Shown piece by piece: positions 54,667 through 64,000 of a stretch of DNA of 64,000 nt (within the stretch, counting starts at the first letter, position 1; the number at the start of each line of letters is the position of its first letter). Below the pieces are notes generated by a model that did not search any database, was not told the DNA's origin, and worked only from the letters and a program-made list of their open reading frames with translations. Source of the DNA: Williamsia sp. DF01-3 (GTDB taxonomy: Bacteria; Actinomycetota; Actinomycetes; Mycobacteriales; Mycobacteriaceae); the NCBI RefSeq assembly GCF_023051145.1, contig NZ_JALKFS010000005.1:992001-1056000 (forward strand). Reading direction: 5' to 3'. The translations under genes were made by a program, and so were the position numbers.

Positions 54667-55862
54667 GCGGAGCCGCGTGGGTTGACGTCCTGGTGATCTG
54701 CATCGCGCTGCTCGCCGCGGCCTCCGGGTACCGCCAAGGCGCGGTCTCGTCGGCGATGGCGTTTGTCGGGGTGCTCCTGGGTGCTGCCGCGGGGGTTCTC
54801 CTGGCGCCACACCTCATCCGGAACATCGAGGATCAGCGATGGCGGCTCGTCGCCGGCGTGCTCCTGCTCGTCGCGCTGGTCATCGTCGGGGAGATCTCCG
54901 GCATGGTGCTGGGACGGGCCGCGCGGAGCAGCATCCGCACCCTCTCGGTGCGACGCGTCGACTCGGTGATCGGGTCGTTGCTCCAGGCGGTCGCGGTCCT
55001 GCTCGCCGCATGGGTGCTCGCCACCCCGATCAGCACGTCGGCCCAGCCCCAGATCGCCGGCGCGGTGAGCGAATCGAAAGTCATCGATGAGGTCAATTCG
55101 CTTGCGCCGCAGTGGATGCAGCGACTGCCGCGCGAGTTCTGGGACATGTTCGAAGGTTCCGGGCTCAAGGAGGCCATCGGCCCGTTCGGTCGCACGCCCA
55201 TCACAAGTGTCGAAGCCCCCGACCAGGGGCTGCTCGAGCAGCCCGTGATCGGTCGGGTCCGTCCCAGTGTGGTCAAGATCGAGGGCGTCGCCCCCAGCTG
55301 CAATCAGGCGCTGGAAGGCAGTGGATTCGTGGTCTCTCCGGAGCGGGTGATGACCAACGCGCATGTCGTCGCGGGGACGACCACCCTGCACGTGGTGGCC
55401 TCGGGCGACCAGTTCGACGCCACCGTCGTCTACTTCGACCCGAACACCGACATCGCGGTGCTCGACGTGCCGGGACTGCAGGCGCCGGCGCTGCGTTTCG
55501 CCGACGAACTCGCGAAGACCGGCGAAGACGCGATCGCCCTCGGCTTCCCCGAGGCAGGGCCGTTCAACGCCAGCGCCGAACGTGTCCGGGAGGTCATCCA
55601 GCTCCGCGGCCCGGGAATCTATCCCGGATCCGCTGTGACCCGGGAGGTGTACACGGTGCGCGGCTCGATCCGGCAGGGCAATTCCGGTGGACCGCTGATC
55701 AACTCGGACGGCGACGTCCTCGGCGTGGTCTTCGGGGCCGCCGAGGATCCGGCCAGCGAAACCGGATTCGTGCTCACGGCCGACCAGGTCAAGCCTGGCC
55801 TCGCCGAATCGGAAAGGTTGAGCACCGCGGTCGACACGCAGTCCTGCGTGCATTCGGGGTAG
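54663..55862 (+). CDS. marP: MarP-type membrane serine protease
   Basis: A 399-aa protein. Four N-terminal membrane helices (a CvpA-like region, about residues 5-130) are followed by a periplasmic trypsin-like domain. The triad is His234 in TNAHVV, Asp263 in NTDIAVLD, and Ser341 in GNSGGPL, nearly the positions of mycobacterial MarP (235, 264, 343), which protects against acid and oxidative stress. Cysteines 214 and 395 may form the conserved disulfide. GTG 54663 overlaps the NUDIX stop. The adjacent convergent gene is ephE. Confidence 0.95.
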   Translation: MSGAAWVDVLVICIALLAAASGYRQGAVSSAMAFVGVLLGAAAGVLLAPHLIRNIEDQRWRLVAGVLLLVALVIVGEISGMVLGRAARSSIRTLSVRRVDSVIGSLLQAVAVLLAAWVLATPISTSAQPQIAGAVSESKVIDEVNSLAPQWMQRLPREFWDMFEGSGLKEAIGPFGRTPITSVEAPDQGLLEQPVIGRVRPSVVKIEGVAPSCNQALEGSGFVVSPERVMTNAHVVAGTTTLHVVASGDQFDATVVYFDPNTDIAVLDVPGLQAPALRFADELAKTGEDAIALGFPEAGPFNASAERVREVIQLRGPGIYPGSAVTREVYTVRGSIRQGNSGGPLINSDGDVLGVVFGAAEDPASETGFVLTADQVKPGLAESERLSTAVDTQSCVHSG

Positions 55863-55868
55863 CCGCCG

Positions 55869-56798
55869 TCAGCGCCCGGCGAACTCGATCAGCAGTTCGT
55901 TGACCTCGTCGGGGTTTTCCTGATGTGCGTAGTGGCCGCTGCCGGTGACCTCGGTGAAGTCGAGCCGGTCGACCCATTTGGCGCTGCCCGCCATCGTGGA
56001 CCGGAGGATGTAGCGATCGAGTTCGCCGTGCATGGCCAGCACCGGGATCTGGAGGCGCCGGTCCATCAGCTGGAGGAACTTGTAACCGTCCGGGCGGAAT
56101 TGGGACCGAAAGGCCCAGCGCCGGTATTCCAGGCTGCAGTGCGCCACACCGGGGATCTGCACCGCCGATCGGTTGCGCTTGGCGGCGTCGGCGAAGTCGT
56201 CGGTGCGTGGCCACCCCGGCCCGGATCGACGTCGCATCAGTTCTTCGGCCATCGCGCCGTCGTCGCGGGTGAGGTCGCGCTCGGCGGTCCGTGGGATCTG
56301 GGCTCGGAGCAACCCACCCAGAAATGCCTTGCGTTGGGTCGACTCCCGCATGTTGGCGTTCTTCAGCGCCTGCGGATGCGGTGAGGAGACCACCGCCATC
56401 GAGCGGACCGACCGGGGATGCAGGGTCGCGGTCGCCCATCCGACGAGACCGCCGTCGGCATGTCCGACGATGGTGGCGTCGGAATGACCGAGCGCGCGGA
56501 TCAGGCCGTCGGTGTCGCCGGCCAGTGTCCATCCGTCGTAGCCACGTGGCGGCTTGTCACTGTCGCCGTATCCGCGCAGATCAACGGCAACGGCCCGGAA
56601 CCCGGCGTTGGTGAGCGCGGTGATCTGGTGACGCCAGCTCCACCAGAATTCCCCGAAGCCGTGCATGAGGAGCACCAGGGGCCGGTTGGTGGGTGTGTCC
56701 GCACATTCGACGACGTGCAGGCGCACGCCGTTCGCGCGGACATCATGGTGATGCCACGGTCCCGCGAATCGAACGGTCGACGGGTCCGGGGGCGCCAA
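55869..56798 (-). CDS. ephE: alpha/beta hydrolase, probable epoxide hydrolase
   Basis: A 309-aa alpha/beta hydrolase. HGFGEFWWSW is the oxyanion-hole motif; the nucleophile elbow is VGHADGGLVGW with aspartate as nucleophile, as in epoxide hydrolases and dehalogenases; the histidine is in GSGHYAHQENP. Two lid tyrosines typical of epoxide hydrolases are likely in LEYRRWAF and DRYILRS. The start is TTG 56798, three bases after the stop of the holin-X gene, with AAGG before it, so the pair is coupled. Gene order matches mycobacterial ephE beside marP. Confidence 0.9.
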   Translation of the reverse strand: MAPPDPSTVRFAGPWHHHDVRANGVRLHVVECADTPTNRPLVLLMHGFGEFWWSWRHQITALTNAGFRAVAVDLRGYGDSDKPPRGYDGWTLAGDTDGLIRALGHSDATIVGHADGGLVGWATATLHPRSVRSMAVVSSPHPQALKNANMRESTQRKAFLGGLLRAQIPRTAERDLTRDDGAMAEELMRRRSGPGWPRTDDFADAAKRNRSAVQIPGVAHCSLEYRRWAFRSQFRPDGYKFLQLMDRRLQIPVLAMHGELDRYILRSTMAGSAKWVDRLDFTEVTGSGHYAHQENPDEVNELLIEFAGR

Positions 56799-56801
56799 AT
56801 G

Positions 56802-57323
56802 TCAGCCTTTGAGGACCTTGTGCGAGCCGGACGGCTTGCTCAGGTCTGCACCGGGGTGGACTCCGTCGTGCCCGGAGGTGGGCAGCACTTCGGGCACCCG
56901 CTGAACCGATGCGATCGTTTTACTCGGACCGGTGATCCGTTTGAACACCCGATAACCGATGAATCCGGTGATGATCGCCAGGACCAGCAGGATGAGGAAC
57001 ACGATGCCGAACGCGGCCCAGCGCGGCAGCCACTCGTCCAGCAGTTCCCCGAGGAACCAGAAGAAGAACAGGCTCGCGTAGAGCAGCACGGTGAGGGCGA
57101 CCAGGATGAGGCCCGAACCCACTGCGGCCTTCTTGGCCTCGGCGGTCAGTTCCGCCTTGGCCAGTGCGACCTCGGCGCGGAACAGCGTCGACAAGTGCGT
57201 GGTGGCGTCCTTGACCAGACCACCGACACTCGGGTCGCCGCCGGGGCGCACATTGGGGTCGGACAACGGAATCGACGAGACGTTCGGCGGAACATCTCCC
57301 GAAGGGCGGTCGTCCAGCGTCAC
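56802..57323 (-). CDS. phage holin-like (holin superfamily III / DUF1469) membrane protein
   Basis: A 173-aa protein with an amphipathic helix (LSTLFRAEVALAKAELTAEA) and two long membrane helices (SGLILVALTVLLYASLFFFW and AFGIVFLILLVLAIITGFIG). This is the actinobacterial holin-X family, not a phage remnant, and is of unknown role in the envelope. The GTG at 57321-57323 is preferred because GGAGGAG lies six bases before it; the ATG at 57362 has none. It precedes ephE by three bases. Confidence 0.87.
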   Translation of the reverse strand: MTLDDRPSGDVPPNVSSIPLSDPNVRPGGDPSVGGLVKDATTHLSTLFRAEVALAKAELTAEAKKAAVGSGLILVALTVLLYASLFFFWFLGELLDEWLPRWAAFGIVFLILLVLAIITGFIGYRVFKRITGPSKTIASVQRVPEVLPTSGHDGVHPGADLSKPSGSHKVLKG

Positions 57324-57549
57324 TGCAACTCCTCCATCCTCGGACACCACGCCCGAGTCCATCCCGGACGTTCATCTCTGCATCGCCGGGGTTAGTAGGC
57401 CTTATGTTGCCATGCCCGACCCGATTGCAGGTTCATCGGACCTTTCTACGGGCGCGAGGCGCCGTAGATGCGTTAACTGTCGGGTGGTGCACCCGGGGCC
57501 GTCCGGTCGATCGGGTGGCACCACCGACCCACGATCACGAAGGACTGGC

Positions 57550-58055
57550 ATGCCGACTTACCCCATGGAACCGTTCGAGCTGGACTTTTTCAGACCGCCC
57601 CGATCACCCACCGATTCAGTGTCAACCTCCCGGTGTCTCCTGAGCAGGCGTGGGCCGAACTGACCAGACAGAACACCCTGGACTGGTGTCGGGTGATCAA
57701 GTCGATCACGTTCACCTCTCCGGCGCCCTACGGCGTGGGGACCACCCGTAGGGCGCAGTTGGCGCCCGGGTACGCGCAACTGTCGGAGAGGTTCTTCTGC
57801 TGGGACGAAGACCGTGAGGCGGGCACCTACCGCAACGCGTTCTACGTGGAGCAGTCCAATGTGCCCAGTCTTCGTCGCTTCGGTGAGTTGAGTGAAGTGG
57901 AGCCGTCGGGAGGTGGCTGCCGCTTCACATGGTCGTTCGCGATCGAGATGGGTGGGGTGATGGCGAAGACCTCCAGGTTCGCGTTGCCCATCACGCAGAA
58001 GACGTTCGCAACCCTGGAAACCGATACCGTCAAGCACTTCTCGAAGCTGAGCTGA
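57550..58055 (+). pseudogene. SRPBCC-family protein, single-base frameshift near the N-terminus
   Basis: The main frame, open from within 57600 to the stop at 58053-58055, gives PITHRFSVNLPVSPEQAWAE and the later FTWSFAIEMGG of the START/SRPBCC fold. The true start is probably ATG 57550 (AAGGA six bases before) in another frame, reading MPTYPMEPFELDFF. A run of five T at 57586-57590 joins them; six T would give DFFQTAPITHRFSV. As called, the gene would have to start at GTG 57633, which cuts off the first strand of the fold. Lipid or polyketide binding is the usual role; the ligand is unknown. Confidence 0.75.
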
Positions 58056-58084
58056 CAGCAGCCACCACCCGGTACCCCTCGGGT

Positions 58085-60028
<1,944 letters not shown>

Positions 60029-60132
60029 TTTCTGCCCTTTCGTACTGGCTGCCCGACCTGCATGGGGCGAGCCCGATCCGGACACCGATTCACGTGCCGC
60101 TGTGTTCGGTCCCGTCACAGACGCGCGGTCGC

Positions 60133-60148
60133 TGTGTTGTACACCACA
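60133..60148. promoter_or_regulatory. candidate Crp/GlxR box between acs and its divergent regulator
   Basis: TGTGTTGTACACCACA has the TGTG-N8-CACA form of a Crp box, with two mismatches to TGTGA-N6-TCACA, and an internal TTGTAC/GTACAC symmetry. Acetate genes are known Crp/GlxR targets in actinobacteria. Confidence 0.5.
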
Positions 60149-60199
60149 TGATGGTTGCGGCATCATCGGAGGCAATAGCCCCGAAAGTGGATACTGCAG

Positions 60200-61042
60200 A
60201 TGAGTCCAGACAACAGCGTGCTCCGTCCCAGTGATCGTGAACTGGTGCGCGCCACGAGTGCGCGTCTGCGCAAAACCGCCGGGATCCCGGTGGTCTTCGC
60301 AGGTCTGCGCGATCGGGACGTCATCCAGGTCACCGAGTCGGTGGGTCACCAGACTGCTGCCCTTCGAACCATCACGGTCACCCCCGAACGTGGGCTCGGT
60401 GGGCTGACGTGGCTGAACAAGCGGGCCAAGATGGTCAGGGATTACGGGTCGGCCAGCGAGATCACCCATGACTTCGACGACCAGATCCTCGGTGAGGGCA
60501 TCACCGACCTGGCTGCGGCCCCCATTGTCGTCGACGGCGCGGTCAGAGGGCTGTTGTACGGCGGCTGGCGCGGTGGCGGAGGACTTCTCGGCGAGCACGC
60601 GATGGATGCACTCTCGCTCGAGGCCGGCCGGATCGGCACCGAACTGCGGATCCGCGACGAGGTGGACCGCCGGGTCGCCGCGATCGCAGCACGCGAGCAG
60701 GCTCAGCGGCCGATCCCCGACTGGATCCACGAGCTCCGCGACATCGCGACAGGTGCCGAGGATGAGCAGACCCGACGCCGGATCGGCCGACTCGTCGATC
60801 AGATCACCAGTGTCGATCGGTCCGGGGTCGAGCCGACGATCGCACTCACGCCACGCCAGCTACAGGTGCTGTCGCTGGTCGCGATGGGTTTTGGCAACCG
60901 GGTGGTCGCCGATCGTCTCGGCCTCACCGTGGACACCGTCAAGACCTACCTCCGGGCCGCCATGGTTCGTCTGGGTGCCCGCACCCGTCACGAAGCCGTG
61001 GTGAAAGCGCGCGCCGCCGGGCACGTCCTGGAATTGATCTGA
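60200..61042 (+). CDS. GAF-like plus LuxR-type HTH regulator
   Basis: A 280-aa regulator. The first 160 residues resemble a GAF ligand domain (GIPVVFAGLRDRDVIQVTES, DLAAAPIVVDGAVRGLLYGG); the last 65 are a LuxR/NarL helix-turn-helix: LTPRQLQVLSLVAMGFGNRV and LTVDTVKTYLRAAMVRLGAR. It is divergent from acs, with 171 bases between, so it probably tunes acetate use. The class is common in Rhodococcus and Gordonia next to acs. ATG at 60200. Confidence 0.88.
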   Translation: MSPDNSVLRPSDRELVRATSARLRKTAGIPVVFAGLRDRDVIQVTESVGHQTAALRTITVTPERGLGGLTWLNKRAKMVRDYGSASEITHDFDDQILGEGITDLAAAPIVVDGAVRGLLYGGWRGGGGLLGEHAMDALSLEAGRIGTELRIRDEVDRRVAAIAAREQAQRPIPDWIHELRDIATGAEDEQTRRRIGRLVDQITSVDRSGVEPTIALTPRQLQVLSLVAMGFGNRVVADRLGLTVDTVKTYLRAAMVRLGARTRHEAVVKARAAGHVLELI

Positions 61043-61113
61043 CTCCCCGGCCGTCCGCTCTCGCCGCGCATCCCGGCCGAGGCCGCCATCTCGGCCCAGT
61101 ACGCTGGCCTCTC

Positions 61114-61860
61114 GTGACCGACCCCTTGGCTCCGATACTCGAACTGCCCGGCGTGATCGAGGCAGCCGACCGAGCGCGTGATGCCCTGGCCGCTGCTCAC
61201 CGGCATCCGGTGAACCTGCGCGGGTGGGAGAAGACGGCAACGGAGGCGTCGTGGCGGGCCGGACGGTCGTCCGCTGCCATCGACGGTGGAAGTGTCGATC
61301 TGGTGCGCGACGGCGACTTCGATGATCCCGTGCTCTCGGGTGCCATGCGGGTGGCCCAGGCGCTCGACGGTGAATCGCTCCCGCAGTTCGTGTCGACCTG
61401 GACGCGTGCTCCGTTGCAGACGCTGGCGCGACTGCACGTTCTCGCCGCGAATGACCTCACCGACGATCCGCAACTACTGGGCCGTCCCCGCGCCGATCGC
61501 GACCTCGGCCAGCGTCTGGCTTTGCTCGCCCAGCTCATCACCGGCGCGACAAAAGCACCCGCCCCCATCGTGGCGGCGGTGGTGCATGCAGAACTGCTCT
61601 CCCTCGAACCCTTCACGTACGCGAACGGGATCGTCGCTCGCGCGGCGTCGCGGCTCGTCTGCACCAGCAGCGGACTCGATCCACACAACCTGGGCGTGCC
61701 CGAGGTGACATGGTTCCAGCGCGTGCGCGAGTACCGCGACAGTTCGACCGCCTTCGGTTCCGGAGACCCCGACCGTATCCGGGAATGGGTGCTGCTGTGC
61801 TGTGATGCCCTCGAAGCCGGTGCCGCAGAGGCGAACTCGATTGCCGAAGCCGCGCGATGA
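61114..61860 (+). CDS. Fic-like protein with degenerate catalytic loop
   Basis: A 248-aa helical protein. HAELLSLEPFTYANGIVARA resembles the Fic loop HPFxxGNGRxxR, but the initial catalytic histidine is replaced (EPF), and GNGR is ANGI, so AMP transfer is unlikely. The position near acs, HAD phosphatase and ssd matches a conserved mycobacterial gene (Rv3662c type). GTG at 61114 with no strong ribosome site. The stop lies 5 bases before the 19-bp repeat array. Confidence 0.7.
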   Translation: MTDPLAPILELPGVIEAADRARDALAAAHRHPVNLRGWEKTATEASWRAGRSSAAIDGGSVDLVRDGDFDDPVLSGAMRVAQALDGESLPQFVSTWTRAPLQTLARLHVLAANDLTDDPQLLGRPRADRDLGQRLALLAQLITGATKAPAPIVAAVVHAELLSLEPFTYANGIVARAASRLVCTSSGLDPHNLGVPEVTWFQRVREYRDSSTAFGSGDPDRIREWVLLCCDALEAGAAEANSIAEAAR

Positions 61861-61865
61861 GCGTC

Positions 61866-61941
61866 GACCTGCTCTGAACGCGCTGACCTGCTCTGAACGC
61901 GCTGACCTGCTCTGAACGCGCCGACCTGCTCTGAACGCGCT
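61866..61941. repeat. four tandem copies of a 19-bp repeat
   Basis: Units GACCTGCTCTGAACGCGCT at 61866-61884, 61885-61903, 61904-61922 (last base C instead of T) and 61923-61941. They lie just after the Fic-like stop. Copy number probably varies between strains, like a VNTR. No ORF uses it. Confidence 0.9.
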
Positions 61942-61986
61942 GCGGGCGGCGTACCGGTTCGCCTCTGCGTTCCGATCGCCGCCCGC
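61942..61986. terminator. hairpin after the 19-bp repeats
   Basis: GCGGGCGGC (61942-61950) and GCCGCCCGC (61978-61986), a perfect 9-bp GC stem with a 27-base loop and no T-run. Possible weak terminator for the Fic-like gene. Confidence 0.5.
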
Positions 61987-62360
61987 TAGCACGGATCCGA
62001 GTTACCAAGCGTGCTTTGGTGGTTGTGTGGGATGGCCTAGGCGTAGTGTTCCGCCGCCGCTTCGAAGCCGTTCCCACCCAAAGGAACTCACTCGAACTCG
62101 ACGCCGGATCTCGCAGGCCCGCAACCTGGTGCCTCCCGCGGCGTGCTGCGCGTGGGTGCTCGGTATCCGTGCTGGGAGTGCGCGGTCAGGAGTCCGATCC
62201 TTCTCTTCCGGCCCGAACTTGGCTTTCCGCGCTTTCCGTAACTACTTTCTACACCGTGACCGCGGTCACATCAAGACCTCGGGCGCATCAATTCGAGATT
62301 GACTTTTCCCGTTGGGCGGAAACGTTTTTCGTGTTCGCGGTGGGCTCGGCGCGTCGCGCG
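61987..62360. other. intergenic, no supported gene
   Basis: I see no convincing ORF on either strand: the open frames are arginine/serine-rich shadows with no ribosome site. No repeat or RNA motif stands out. It may hold the tail of the convergent HAD gene transcript. Confidence 0.6.
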
Positions 62361-63197
62361 TCAGTGGCGCTTGCGTGCCAGGATCGAATAGGTGAGGGCG
62401 CCGGCGACCACGGCGCCCAAACCGACTGCCGCCGAGGCGGTCACGGTGGGAGACGGCGTGTTGGGCAGGCGATCGCGAATCGAGATGGGCTTGGTGAACG
62501 ACAACATCGGCCAGCCGAGAGCGGTGGCCTGCTTGCGCAGCGCGCGGTCGGGATTGATGACGGTGGGATGGCCGACCGCCTGCAGCATCGGCAGGTCGGT
62601 GATCGAGTCCGAGTAGGCGAAACACTGGGAGAGGTCGTAGCCGACGGATTCGGCGATCTCGTTCATCGCCGCGGCCTTCTCCTCGCCGTAACAGTAGAAC
62701 TCGACCTCGCCCGCATACTTGCCGTCGATCACCTTCATCCGGCTGGCCATCGAATAGTCGGCGCCCAGCATCTCGCCGATCGGTTCGACGATCTCGGCCC
62801 CCGAGGCGGACACGATCACGACGTCATGACCCCGGGCCTTGTGGCCGGCGATGAGGTCCGCGGCTTCGGCGAACACCAGGGGGTTGACGATGTCGTGCAG
62901 CGTCTCGCGGACGATCGACGACACCTGGTCCACGTCCCACCCCGTGCACATCTCGGTGACATGTTTACGCATCCGCTCCACCTGATCGTGGTCGGCGGCT
63001 GATAGCAAGAACATGAATTGGGCGTACGACGACTTGAGTACCGAGCGACGGTTGATCAGCCCCTGGTCGAAGAACGGGCGAGAGAACGCCAGCGAACTCG
63101 ACTTCGCGATGATGGTCTTGTCGAGGTCGAAGAAGGCGGCGATCCGCGAGCCGGAGATGGATTCCGGACCACCGTCCGCGGGCCGGGAATAAGTCAC
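62361..63197 (-). CDS. HAD-IB family phosphatase, membrane-anchored C-terminus
   Basis: A 278-aa HAD phosphatase of subfamily IB (SerB-like). Motif I AAFFDLDKTII (aspartates of catalysis), motif II VVIVSASGAEIVEPI, motif III with the lysine in GEEKAAAMNEIAE and motif IV YSDSITDLPML are all present. The last 25 residues (AAVGLGAVVAGALTYSILAR) form a membrane helix, so it sits on the inner membrane. The substrate is unknown. The start is GTG 63195-63197. In mycobacteria the same gene neighbours 6C RNA and ssd. Confidence 0.92.
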   Translation of the reverse strand: MTYSRPADGGPESISGSRIAAFFDLDKTIIAKSSSLAFSRPFFDQGLINRRSVLKSSYAQFMFLLSAADHDQVERMRKHVTEMCTGWDVDQVSSIVRETLHDIVNPLVFAEAADLIAGHKARGHDVVIVSASGAEIVEPIGEMLGADYSMASRMKVIDGKYAGEVEFYCYGEEKAAAMNEIAESVGYDLSQCFAYSDSITDLPMLQAVGHPTVINPDRALRKQATALGWPMLSFTKPISIRDRLPNTPSPTVTASAAVGLGAVVAGALTYSILARKRH

Positions 63198-63332
63198 GTG
63201 TCGAGGGTACGTCGGGCGTCCATCCCGGGCGCAGATTCATCGGTTCGGACTACAGGGGAGGCCGTTAACGATGTCGGATCGGCATGACGAAAAACAAATG
63301 GTTGAACTTGCAATCAATCCGGAGTTTTTGTG

Positions 63333-63338
63333 TATAGT
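63333..63338 (+). promoter_or_regulatory. -10 box of the 6C RNA promoter
   Basis: TATAGT at 63333-63338, with TTGAAC (63302-63307) or TTGCAA (63308-63313) upstream as possible -35 elements; the latter has 19-base spacing. Transcription would begin near 63343-63346, just before the RNA hairpins. Confidence 0.6.
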
Positions 63339-63342
63339 CGTT

Positions 63343-63431
63343 ATTACCCGGACCTGATCCGGGGCTTTCAGCCCGACCCCCGGGGCTGAACGCGACGACC
63401 CTGGCCTCCTCCCCCCTGGCCGGGGTCGTCC
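63343..63431 (+). ncRNA. 6C small RNA (B11-type)
   Basis: Three hairpins follow the promoter: CCCGGA/TCCGGG (63347-63363), CAGCCC/GGGCTG with a loop of five C (63369-63388), and GACGACCC-T-GGCC/GGCC-G-GGGTCGTC with a loop containing CCCCCC (about 63394-63431). C-rich loops are the hallmark of actinobacterial 6C RNA, which binds G-rich targets. In M. tuberculosis this RNA lies between the HAD phosphatase and the ssd gene, as here. The first loop has five C where six are usual. Exact ends are approximate. A short CCCC/GGGG hairpin after 63430 may be the terminator. Confidence 0.82.
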
Positions 63432-63625
63432 CCATTTCCGGGGTGTTTCGGTCATCTGACCCGTACGATCATCCCTCGCATCTACCCTTCTGACCTGCTG
63501 TTTTGAGTTATGGGTGGTGTCTGCTCGACCGTCCGACGGATCGGGTTGTCCACAGACCGTCGGCCATCCACAGATGGAGGGTTCGGCCAGGTTCCCCGGT
63601 CGGTGGCGTACCCGATGCTGAGTCC

Positions 63626-64000
63626 ATGCCCGAATCACCCAGCGTGCTCGTCATGGTCTCGTCCGAGGTCGCCGATGACGTTGCGCGTGTCGCAGCCGCC
63701 TCCGGTTATCAGGTGTGGCGTGCGGCACCTGACCGTTGTCGTCGGGAGTGGTCCGAGGCCACTGCGGTGCTCGTCGACGCGACCACCGTTGACGCCACTT
63801 TGTCGGCCGGCCTGCCCCGCCGACCCGGCGTCATGGTGGTCGGGCTGACGGGCAGTGGACCGGACATGTGGCGCACCGCGCTGGCTCTCGGAGCCGAGGA
63901 CGGATTCGTCCTTCCCGAGGACGAGCACGCCGTCGTCTCTGCGCTGTCGCGCATCCGCACACCCACCGGCCCATCCGGTGTTGCGGTCGCTCTGCTGGCT
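63626..64000 (+). CDS. ssd: septum site-determining protein Ssd (partial)
   Basis: 125 codons before the window ends. The protein begins MPESPSVLVMVSSEVADDVA and continues with GVMVVGLTGSGPDMWRTALA and EDGFVLPEDEHAVVSALSRI, the receiver-like N-terminal domain of mycobacterial Ssd (MinD-like ATPase; Rv3660c). The ATPase part is outside the window. Synteny with 6C RNA supports the call. The ATG at 63626 is used; start uncertain by a few codons. Confidence 0.8.
   Translation, partial: MPESPSVLVMVSSEVADDVARVAAASGYQVWRAAPDRCRREWSEATAVLVDATTVDATLSAGLPRRPGVMVVGLTGSGPDMWRTALALGAEDGFVLPEDEHAVVSALSRIRTPTGPSGVAVALLA

Noticed and set aside
62016-63002. 328-aa plus-strand frame opposite the HAD gene
   Set aside because: Antisense of a gene with all four HAD motifs; start region has no signal.

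Overview
The window is high-GC actinobacterial chromosome, almost certainly from the order Mycobacteriales and most like Gordonia or a close relative. Three things support this. The gene order matches Mycobacterium tuberculosis over long stretches: leuA, ask and asd at the left, and at the right metallophosphoesterase, ponA2, whiB4, two ArsA-like ATPases, a 54-aa protein, RidA, MBL hydrolase, crp, nth, a thioredoxin-like protein, NUDIX, marP, ephE, a holin-X protein, acs, a HAD-IB phosphatase, 6C RNA and ssd. The regulator families are typical (WhiB, many TetR, GlxR/Crp type, KstR-type boxes). Frequent GTG starts and dense GC-rich shadow frames also fit. Genus is an inference; family names come from memory of families, not from a search.

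Layout. 1-3.2 kb: a partial methyltransferase with a TetR regulator, a divergent cytochrome P450, and a LysR regulator. 3.2-12.6 kb: a frameshifted thioesterase and leuA with a leucine leader peptide; a nitroreductase; an MFS exporter with a divergent TetR and a perfect operator; a GT-C membrane protein; lysC (ask) with an internal beta-subunit start; and asd, ending in a very large two-tier hairpin. 12.6-19.3 kb: an AbiEi/DUF559 protein, a secreted protein, a PPOX flavoprotein, a frameshifted membrane protein, and a gluconate module (GntR, gntK, gntP). 19.3-25.7 kb: a VOC/CMD pair with TetR, a DUF2231 protein, a peroxide-defence group (fur, katA, dps), and two crcB fluoride-channel genes. 25.7-32 kb: a TesB-like thioesterase behind a KstR-type box, a 13E12-type HNH protein, and three tandem AIM24 genes. 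32-41.7 kb: a GlxA-type regulator, a secreted serine protease, bfr and bfd around an internally duplicated protein, a KstR-box-linked NMO flavoprotein, an FdhF-type molybdoenzyme, a MarR/SnoaL/SDR module with matching palindromes, and tRNA-Pro. 41.9-64 kb: the conserved mycobacterial block, with hypB inserted.

How the parts work together. The aspartate and leucine genes are housekeeping biosynthesis. Fur/KatA/Dps with Bfr/Bfd handles iron and peroxide. Crp is encoded here, and plausible Crp boxes precede gntK, whiB4 and acs, which suggests carbon-source and redox control. The two KstR-type boxes tie the thioesterase and the NMO to steroid catabolism.

Sequence quality. Four genes each need exactly one extra base to restore a conserved reading frame, three of them in five-base homopolymers. 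Systematic under-calling of homopolymers is the simplest explanation. There is no rRNA, CRISPR array, insertion sequence or prophage. I found no clearly new multi-gene system; the AIM24 triplet and the duplicated protein between bfr and bfd are the least explained loci.
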